DNA of 46,610 nucleotides, taken from positions 1-46,610 of the forward strand of contig CAKTSA010000011.1 of assembly GCA_934597585.1 (NCBI GenBank), written 5' to 3'. The notes under the pieces were generated by a model. The model was not told where the DNA came from. It ran no database searches and saw nothing but the letters and a program-made list of their open reading frames with translations. This DNA comes from an uncultured Oscillospiraceae bacterium. GTDB lineage: Bacteria; Bacillota; Clostridia; Oscillospirales; Oscillospiraceae. The translations under genes and the position numbers were made by a program. Every line of letters begins with the position of its first letter. The stretch's first letter is position 1. Of the stretch, positions 40,947-46,610 are shown piece by piece.

Positions 40947-42140
40947 TTACAGCTGGGCCAGCGCCTGCTCCAGGTCGGCAATGATGTCCTGGGCGTTCTC
41001 CAGACCGGCGGACAGGCGGATCAGACCGCCGGGAATGCCGGAGGCCGCCAGCTCCTCCTCGGTATAGGTGGAGTGGGTCATGGAGGCGGGATGCTCGATC
41101 AGCGTCTCGGCGTCGCCCAGGGAGACGGCCACGGTGATCAGCTGCAGGGCGTTGACCAGCTTGGTGCCGGCGGCGCGGCCGCCCTTGACCTCGAAGCTCA
41201 GCATACCGCCGAAGTCCTTCATCTGCCGTGCGGCAATGTCGTGGCCCACGTGATCCTTCAGGCCGGGATAGTACACCTTCTCCACAGCGGGGTGCTTGTC
41301 GAGATACTCGGCGATGGCCCTGGCGTTGGCACAGTGGCGCTCCATGCGGATCTCCAGGGTCTTCAGGCCGCGGAGGATCAGATAGGCGGCGAAGGGATCC
41401 ATCACCGCGCCGGTCATGTCCTTCAGGCCGAACATGCGGACCTCACCGATGAAGTCGGCCTTGCCCACCACGAAGCCCGCGATCACGTCGCCGTGGCCGT
41501 TCAGGTACTTGGTGGCGGAGTGCACCACCACGTCGGCGCCCAGGGCCAGGGGATTCTGCAGAGCGGGGGAGGCGAAGGTGTTGTCGCACACCACCTTGAT
41601 GGCGGGGTTATAGCCGTGGGCGATCTCCGCCACAGCGGCGATGTCGGCGATCTTCAGGTTGGGGTTGGCGGGGGTCTCCAGATACACGGCGCAGGTGTTC
41701 TCCTTCAGGGCGGCCTTCACGGCGGCCAGGTCGGAGGTATCCACGAAGCTGACCTCCACGCCGTAGCGGCTCATGCCGTGGTTCAGCAGGGCGAAGGTGC
41801 AGCCGTACAGGGTGCCGTCTGCCACAATGTGCTTGCCGGCGCCGGCAATGGTCCACAGGGCGGAGGAGATGGCGCCCATACCGGAGGCCGCGGCCACGCA
41901 GGCCTCGCCGCCCTCCAGCGCCGCCACCTTGTTCTCCAGCACCGAGACGGTGGGGTTGCCCAGGCGGGTGTAGATGTAGCCGCCCTCCTGACCGGCAAAG
42001 CGGCGGCCGCCCTGCTCGCAGCTGTCGAACACAAAGGTGGAAGTCTGATAGATGGGGGTGGTCAGCGCACCGTACTGCGCGTCCTTCACATTACCGGCGT
42101 GAATGGCCTTGGTACCCAGGCCGACGTTGGGATTCATCAT
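40947..42140 (-). CDS. megL: Methionine gamma-lyase (PLP-dependent Cys/Met metabolism enzyme)
   Basis: Cytoplasmic PLP enzyme that splits methionine into methanethiol, ammonia and 2-oxobutyrate. It belongs to the Cys/Met gamma-family, shown by the PLP lysine in SATKYLNGHGD (about 204-214), the YTRLGNPT motif and AAASGMGAISS. The Cys in DGTLYGCTFALLNHG corresponds to the active-site Cys116 that marks methionine gamma-lyases over cystathionine gamma-synthase. The 397-residue length is typical. I chose ATG 42140, eight bases after AGGAGGAG; ATG 42161 would add seven residues before that ribosome site. Cystathionine gamma-lyase activity cannot be excluded. Confidence 0.9.
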   Translation of the reverse strand: MMNPNVGLGTKAIHAGNVKDAQYGALTTPIYQTSTFVFDSCEQGGRRFAGQEGGYIYTRLGNPTVSVLENKVAALEGGEACVAAASGMGAISSALWTIAGAGKHIVADGTLYGCTFALLNHGMSRYGVEVSFVDTSDLAAVKAALKENTCAVYLETPANPNLKIADIAAVAEIAHGYNPAIKVVCDNTFASPALQNPLALGADVVVHSATKYLNGHGDVIAGFVVGKADFIGEVRMFGLKDMTGAVMDPFAAYLILRGLKTLEIRMERHCANARAIAEYLDKHPAVEKVYYPGLKDHVGHDIAARQMKDFGGMLSFEVKGGRAAGTKLVNALQLITVAVSLGDAETLIEHPASMTHSTYTEEELAASGIPGGLIRLSAGLENAQDIIADLEQALAQL

Positions 42141-42338
42141 GATCTGCTCCTCCTGCATCATATTTTTTGTTGATTCTATCCGATTTTCTTCTTTCTCTTC
42201 TCCTTAGAATATAACACATTCACCAACAAGGTGGTAGTTCCCAAAGCCGATGTCCTGTTATCTATCCAGTTTATAGCAAACCTATGCCGTTACGCCATTC
42301 ATCCTCCGCAAACCTCTTCCTGTTTTTGACAAGCAGGA
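42141..42338. other. Region upstream of megL
   Basis: It contains TATATT on the minus strand about 55 bases before megL, with no good -35 box, and a small dyad CACC-AACAA-GGTG nearby. No gene is seen. Confidence 0.4.
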
Positions 42339-42366
42339 AAAACAGCCGTGTTTCCACGGCTGTTTT
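42339..42366 (-). terminator. Terminator of the dehydrogenase operon
   Basis: AAAACAGCCGTG (42339-42350) pairs perfectly with CACGGCTGTTTT (42355-42366), with a T-run on the minus strand, 34 bases after the stop codon. Confidence 0.85.
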
Positions 42367-42400
42367 CGACGGAATCCGTTATTCAGGCAACAGATAATTC

Positions 42401-43366
42401 TCAATATCCCCGCTTCCGGTCCACCAGATGGGCCAGGGGACGGCCGGCGGCAAAGTTCTCCAGATCCTCGCAGAACATGTCCACATCCTTGTCCCGGGTG
42501 TAGCCCAGGGACATGTTGCCCGCCACGTGGGGGGTGATCAGCAGGTTCTTCGTCTCCCACAGGAAATGATCCTGGGGCAGCGGCTCGGGGACAAACACGT
42601 CCAGCGCCGCGCCGGCGATGCGCCCGGCATTCAGGGCCTCGGCCAGGGCCTCCTGGTCGATGGCTGTGCCCCGGCCCACGTTGACCACCACCGCCTGGGG
42701 CGGCAGCAGGGCGATGCGCTCCCGGCTCAGCACGCCCGCCGTCTCACCGGTGGAGGGCAGCGCCATCACCAGAATGTCGGTCTCCGGCAGCACGCTGTCC
42801 AGATCCGCCAGGGTCACGATCCGGTCAAAGGCCGGGTCGGCGGCCTTCATGGTGCGGCGGACGCCGCAGATGGACTTGGCCCCCATGGCCTTGGCCCGCC
42901 GGGCAAAGCTGGTGCCGATGTCTCCGGTGCCCAGCACGGTGATATTGGCCCCGCAGATAGAGCGCACCGGCAGCGGCGGCAGCCACACCTTCTTCCCCAC
43001 CGCCTCCATGGTGGGCAGCATCTGCCGCAGCAGCATCAGCGTCACCATGATAATGTGCTCCGCGATGGTGACGCCGTAGGCCCCGGCGGAGTTGCTCAGC
43101 AGCACGCCCTGGTGGGGATACAGGCTCTCGTCCACATACCGGTCCACGCCGGCAAAGCTGGCGCAGAACCACTTCAGCGCCGTCATGTCCTTCAGGTCCG
43201 TCCGCGCCGGCATGCCGTACACGATCTCATATTCCCCGGCCCGCTCCCGGGGCAGCACGCCGTCCAGATAGTAATCCACCGTATAGCCGTACTTCCCGGC
43301 CACAGCCTCGATCTGCTGCCGATGGTGGGGCTCGAAGAATTTTTCCACTACCGCGATCTTTTTCAT
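42401..43366 (-). CDS. D-isomer-specific 2-hydroxyacid dehydrogenase family protein
   Basis: NAD(P)-dependent oxidoreductase that interconverts a 2-oxoacid and a D-2-hydroxyacid. The 321-residue protein has the family layout: a split catalytic domain and a central Rossmann domain with GTGDIGTSFARRAKAMG (about 138-154). Catalytic Arg is in VVNVGRGTAID, Glu in DVFVPEPLP, and His in LLITPHVAGN. The substrate is not determined; glyoxylate, hydroxypyruvate or lactate-like acids are possible. I chose ATG 43366, eight bases after GGAG; an upstream in-frame ATG would add 39 residues out of the preceding gene. It starts two bases after the FAD oxidoreductase stop, so the two are coupled. Confidence 0.92.
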   Translation of the reverse strand: MKKIAVVEKFFEPHHRQQIEAVAGKYGYTVDYYLDGVLPRERAGEYEIVYGMPARTDLKDMTALKWFCASFAGVDRYVDESLYPHQGVLLSNSAGAYGVTIAEHIIMVTLMLLRQMLPTMEAVGKKVWLPPLPVRSICGANITVLGTGDIGTSFARRAKAMGAKSICGVRRTMKAADPAFDRIVTLADLDSVLPETDILVMALPSTGETAGVLSRERIALLPPQAVVVNVGRGTAIDQEALAEALNAGRIAGAALDVFVPEPLPQDHFLWETKNLLITPHVAGNMSLGYTRDKDVDMFCEDLENFAAGRPLAHLVDRKRGY

Positions 43367-43368
43367 GG

Positions 43369-44955
43369 TCATATCTCCTTTATCATTTGTTCCGCGCAGC
43401 GCATGCCGTCGGCGGCGGCGGACAGGATGCCTCCGGCATACCCGGCCCCCTCGCCGCAGGGATACAGTCCGCGGATATTGCACTGATACGTCTCATCCCG
43501 CCCGATCCGCACCGGGGACGAGGACCGGCTCTCCACCGCCGTCAGCAGCGCGTCCGGGGCGGCGTAGCCCCGAATCTTCCGCTCCAGCAGCGGCAGCGCC
43601 TGGGCAATGCTGTCCGCCACAAAGGGCGGCAGGCAGCGGCGCAGGTCCGTATACGTCACGCCGGGGCGATAGCTGGGCGTCACCCGCCCTGCTTCCGCCG
43701 TGGGGCGACCCAGCAGGAAGTCCTCCACCCGCTGGCAGGGGGCCCGATAGTCCCCGCCGCCCAAGGCATAGGCCGCCGCCTCCATCTCCCGCTGGAACCG
43801 GATGCCCGCCAGGGGATCGTCCCCGCCGCCGTAGTCCTCCGGCGTCACGTTGATCAGCAGCGCGCCGTTGATGTTCTCTTTATCTCTGGCGTACTCGCTC
43901 ATGCCGTTGGTGACCACCCGGCCCGCCTCCGAGGCTGCAGCCACCACCTGCCCGCCGGGGCAGACGCAGAAGGAAAACGCGCTGCGGCCATTGTCCAGAT
44001 GGCAGGATAATTTATAGGTGGACGGCGGCAGACAGGGGTGGCCCGCGTACTGCTTATACTGGGCCGCGTCCATGTCCGCCTGCCGGTGCTCGATGCGCAC
44101 CCCCACGGCAAAGGGCTTGGCGGTCATGGCCACCCCCGCGTGGTGGAGCATCTCCACCGTGTCACGGGCGCTGTGGCCCAGGGCCAGCAGCGCCTGGCGG
44201 CAGGGCAGCGTGTACGCGCCCTCCGGGCCCTCCACTGTCAGCGCTGTCAGCACGCCGCCCTCCACGGTGACGCCCGTCAGCTTATGGCCGAACCGGATGT
44301 CCGCCCCCAGGGCGGTCAGCTCCTTCCGCAGGTTCTGCAGGGCGATGTGCAGCATGTCGGTGCCCACGTGGGGCTTGGCGTCCCACAGGATGTCCTCCGG
44401 CGCGCCGCACGCCACCAGCTGCTCCATAATATAGCGGTGCCGCACGTCCTTTGTGCCGGTGTTCAGCTTGCCGTCGGAGAAGGCACCTGCGCCCCCCTCG
44501 CCAAACTGGACGTTGGACTCCGTGTCCAGCACGCCGCTTTGCCAGAAGCGCTCCACATCCTGCTGGCGGCGCTCCACGCACTGGCCCCGCTCCAGCAGGA
44601 TGGGCCTTACGCCGCACCGGGCCAGCACCAGCGCCGCGAACAGCCCCGCAGGCCCCATGCCCACCACCACCGGCGGCACAGTCCCGCCGGAGACGGCAGG
44701 CGGCAGCGCATAGATCTCCGGCGCATAGCGGGACACATGCCTGTCCCGGCAGCGCTTCAGGAGCCGCCCCTCATCCTTCACCGTGACGGCCACGGTGTAC
44801 ACGAACCGCAGCCCCTCCCGGGCATCGATGGCCCAGCGCAGCACCTGCACGCCGGTGATGTCCTCCTGCTGGCAGCGCAGCATGGCGGCGGCCTTCGTCT
44901 TCAGTTGTTCCGCTCCCGCCTCAAGGGGAAGCTTCAATCCCTCCAGCCGCAGCAT
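43369..44955 (-). CDS. FAD-dependent oxidoreductase (COG2509-like)
   Basis: A 528-residue flavoprotein of a large uncharacterised family. An N-terminal domain of about 90 residues (EDITGVQVLRWAIDAREGLRFVYTV) precedes the dinucleotide fold, PPVVVGMGPAGLFAALVLARCGV (94-116). Then come VQFGEGGAGAFSDGKLNTGTKD, a family signature, and a C-terminal FAD motif GLYPCGEGAGYAGGILSAAADG. Members occur widely in anaerobes; I do not know an established reaction. First gene of a two-gene operon with a 2-hydroxyacid dehydrogenase, whose ribosome site lies in its last codons. GGAGGAG precedes ATG. Divergent from the HtrA-like gene. Confidence 0.9.
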   Translation of the reverse strand: MLRLEGLKLPLEAGAEQLKTKAAAMLRCQQEDITGVQVLRWAIDAREGLRFVYTVAVTVKDEGRLLKRCRDRHVSRYAPEIYALPPAVSGGTVPPVVVGMGPAGLFAALVLARCGVRPILLERGQCVERRQQDVERFWQSGVLDTESNVQFGEGGAGAFSDGKLNTGTKDVRHRYIMEQLVACGAPEDILWDAKPHVGTDMLHIALQNLRKELTALGADIRFGHKLTGVTVEGGVLTALTVEGPEGAYTLPCRQALLALGHSARDTVEMLHHAGVAMTAKPFAVGVRIEHRQADMDAAQYKQYAGHPCLPPSTYKLSCHLDNGRSAFSFCVCPGGQVVAAASEAGRVVTNGMSEYARDKENINGALLINVTPEDYGGGDDPLAGIRFQREMEAAAYALGGGDYRAPCQRVEDFLLGRPTAEAGRVTPSYRPGVTYTDLRRCLPPFVADSIAQALPLLERKIRGYAAPDALLTAVESRSSSPVRIGRDETYQCNIRGLYPCGEGAGYAGGILSAAADGMRCAEQMIKEI

Positions 44956-45118
44956 ACCGTCTCCTCCGTCACAAAAAGTTCAAAGTTTTCCCACCGATCT
45001 TAAAGGTTGAATTAAGAAAACTGTATATGATAATAATCAAGATGAATGATATCACATCCCTACCTGAAAATAAAGTAAAAGAAACAGAAAACACCCCGAA
45101 AATAAAGGAGGAATCCCT

Positions 45119-46486
45119 ATGTATAACGATGATTTTGATCGCTTCCACGAAAGTCAATACCACTACGGCCGCAACAGCAACCTGCCGGCCGACGACTACC
45201 AGCCTGCCGGCAGCGCACCCTCTCCCGAGGAGTCCAAGCCCGCCAGGAAGCCGGGCTTCTTCCAGACCGCGGCAGCAAAGATCGTGGCCGTGGTCCTGAC
45301 CTGCGCCATCATCGGCACCGGCTGCGGCTTCGGCGGCGCGGCGCTGTACCGCAGCACCAACCGCCAGACCGCCACGCTCCAGCAATCCAGCCGCGAGCCT
45401 GTCTCCGTGAAGGTGAATCAGGTGGACGGCCAGACCAAGATGGAGCCCAACGAGGTCTACGCCTCCGTGGTCAACTCCACCGTGTCCATCAACTGCTCCT
45501 CTACCACCACCAACGTCTTCGGCCAGACCACCCAGTCCGCCTCCAGCGGCAGCGGCTTCATCATCACCCAGGACGGCTACGTGGTCACCAACCACCATGT
45601 GGTGGACGGCGCCAGCTCCATCCAGGTGACCCTCTACAACGGCGAAACCTATGACGCCACCCTTATCGGCAGCGACAGCGACTACGATGTGGCCGTCCTG
45701 AAGATCCAGGCCGAGGGCCTGCAGGCCGTCACCCTGGGCAACAGCGCCGATGTGAACGTGGGCGACACCGTTCTGGCCATCGGCAACCCCCTGGGCGAGC
45801 TGACCTTCTCCATGAGCCAGGGCATCGTCTCCAGCTGCAACCGTGCCATCAACGTGGACGGCACCCCCTTCAACATGATCCAGGTGGACGCCTCCATCAA
45901 CCCCGGTAACTCCGGCGGCCCGCTGGTGAACCTGTATGGCGAGGTGGTGGGCATCGTCTCCGCCAAGTACTCCAGCTATTCCAACACCAGTGTCGAGGGC
46001 CTGGGCTTCGCCATCCCCATCAGCGACGTGCAGTCCATCATCACCGACATCATGGAAAACGGCCAGGTCACCGGCAAGGCCTACATGGCCATCAAGGCCG
46101 GCACCATGACCGAACAGATGGCCGCCCAGTATAACATCGACATCACCACAGGCGTCTTCGTCTACTCCACCGAGAGCGGCGGCGCCGGCGAAAAGGCCGG
46201 TCTGCAGCTGGGCGACGTGATCACCAAGATGGGCGACACCACGCTGACCGACCGTCAGGACCTCTCTGCGGCCCTGAAAAACTACCGGGCCGGCGACACC
46301 GTCACCCTGACCGTCTACCGCAGCGGCGAGTATATCACCCTGGACCTGACCTTTGACGAGCGTCCCCAGACCACCGGCGACGACACTACCGATAATCAGC
46401 AGGGCAACCAGCAGCAGGGCGGCCAGGACTACTCCGACATGTTCCGTGACTTCTACGACTACTACTTCGGCCAGAACGGCCGTTGA
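45119..46486 (+). CDS. HtrA/DegP-type membrane-anchored serine protease with PDZ domain
   Basis: Quality-control protease acting outside the membrane on misfolded proteins. A cytoplasmic N-terminus of about 50 residues leads to one membrane helix (about 52-75), then a trypsin-like domain. The catalytic triad is His in VVTNHHVVDG (about 160), Asp in SDSDYDVAVLKI (about 190) and Ser in INPGNSGGPL (about 265). A PDZ domain follows (about 335-420: GVFVYSTESGGAGEKAGLQLGDVITKMG). The tail is Gln/Asp/Tyr-rich. The length of 455 residues matches other Firmicute HtrA proteins. AAAGGAGGA precedes ATG 45119. The upstream region (44956-45118) is AT-rich and shared with the divergent FAD gene; a TTGAAT box is visible, but the -10 spacing is unclear. 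Confidence 0.95.
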   Translation: MYNDDFDRFHESQYHYGRNSNLPADDYQPAGSAPSPEESKPARKPGFFQTAAAKIVAVVLTCAIIGTGCGFGGAALYRSTNRQTATLQQSSREPVSVKVNQVDGQTKMEPNEVYASVVNSTVSINCSSTTTNVFGQTTQSASSGSGFIITQDGYVVTNHHVVDGASSIQVTLYNGETYDATLIGSDSDYDVAVLKIQAEGLQAVTLGNSADVNVGDTVLAIGNPLGELTFSMSQGIVSSCNRAINVDGTPFNMIQVDASINPGNSGGPLVNLYGEVVGIVSAKYSSYSNTSVEGLGFAIPISDVQSIITDIMENGQVTGKAYMAIKAGTMTEQMAAQYNIDITTGVFVYSTESGGAGEKAGLQLGDVITKMGDTTLTDRQDLSAALKNYRAGDTVTLTVYRSGEYITLDLTFDERPQTTGDDTTDNQQGNQQQGGQDYSDMFRDFYDYYFGQNGR

Positions 46487-46503
46487 CCCCGGCATCTCTC
46501 CCC

Positions 46504-46535
46504 AAAAGCAGAGGGCTTAACGCCCTCTGCTTTTT
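46504..46535 (+). terminator. Terminator of the HtrA-like gene
   Basis: AAAAGCAGAGGGC (46504-46516) pairs with GCCCTCTGCTTTT (46522-46534), followed by T. It lies 17 bases after the stop codon. Confidence 0.9.
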
Positions 46536-46548
46536 CAGCCTGTCAAAG

Positions 46549-46584
46549 AACGCCAGTTCTCGTTATGCGAGAGCTGGCGTTTTA
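46549..46584. terminator. Second stem-loop near the window end
   Basis: AACGCCAG..CTCG pairs with CGAG..CTGGCGTT (46549-46581), followed by TTAA. It could end a minus-strand gene beyond the window or back up the previous terminator. Confidence 0.55.
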
Positions 46585-46610
46585 ATCGTATCAAAGAAGA
46601 AATAGGGCAG

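Overview
The window is a high-GC chromosomal segment of a Gram-positive anaerobe of class Clostridia, most likely Oscillospiraceae. The basis is strong AGGAGG-type ribosome sites, sigma-A promoters (TTGACA-N17-TATAAT), a threonine T-box leader, TAXI-TRAP and DUF3798 lipoprotein transporters, a membrane pyrophosphatase, a fused 2-hydroxyacyl-CoA dehydratase activase and a minimal SUF (sufCB-like) locus. I infer the family; no rRNA is present to confirm it.

Layout. 1-20818 is almost entirely minus strand: hppA (cut by the window edge), a TAXI-TRAP transporter pair, pepD, a five-gene ABC transporter operon with a DUF3798 binding lipoprotein, thrS behind a T-box, a HAD phosphatase and a 1409-residue activase/dehydratase-like protein. 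21053-28192 is an inserted mobile element. 28182-31830 (plus) holds ychF, a frameshifted EamA permease and an APC permease. 32168-34360 (minus) is a sufB-like/sufC/Rrf2 iron-sulfur locus. 34361-35069 is a non-coding block of nested inverted repeats. 35070-46610 carries an HD protein, family-4 uracil-DNA glycosylase, an alpha/beta hydrolase, glycerol kinase, a zinc-ribbon protein, a LysR regulator, methionine gamma-lyase, a D-2-hydroxyacid dehydrogenase, an FAD oxidoreductase and an HtrA-type protease.

The most interesting region is the 7.1-kb element. It sits exactly at the start codon of ychF, with a 13-bp core repeat at 21053-21065 and 28180-28192, and it rebuilds the ychF start while leaving the old promoter and a 15-codon stub on the far side. 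It encodes a tyrosine integrase, an excisionase, an FtsK-like DNA translocase, two XRE-type regulators, a secreted lipoprotein and a Rep protein with the domain order of CRESS-DNA virus Reps (HUH endonuclease plus superfamily 3 helicase). Just after rep is a perfect 11-bp stem whose loop holds TAGTATTAC, the circovirus origin nonanucleotide, followed by two tandem CGTTAC hexamers. This is the layout of a circovirus-type rolling-circle origin in a bacterial chromosome. No classical relaxase is visible, so Rep plus the FtsK-like protein may form a replication and transfer module.

A second unusual item is the TAXI solute-binding protein at 4720-5727. The segment that normally ends this family is at its N-terminus, so the protein looks circularly permuted.
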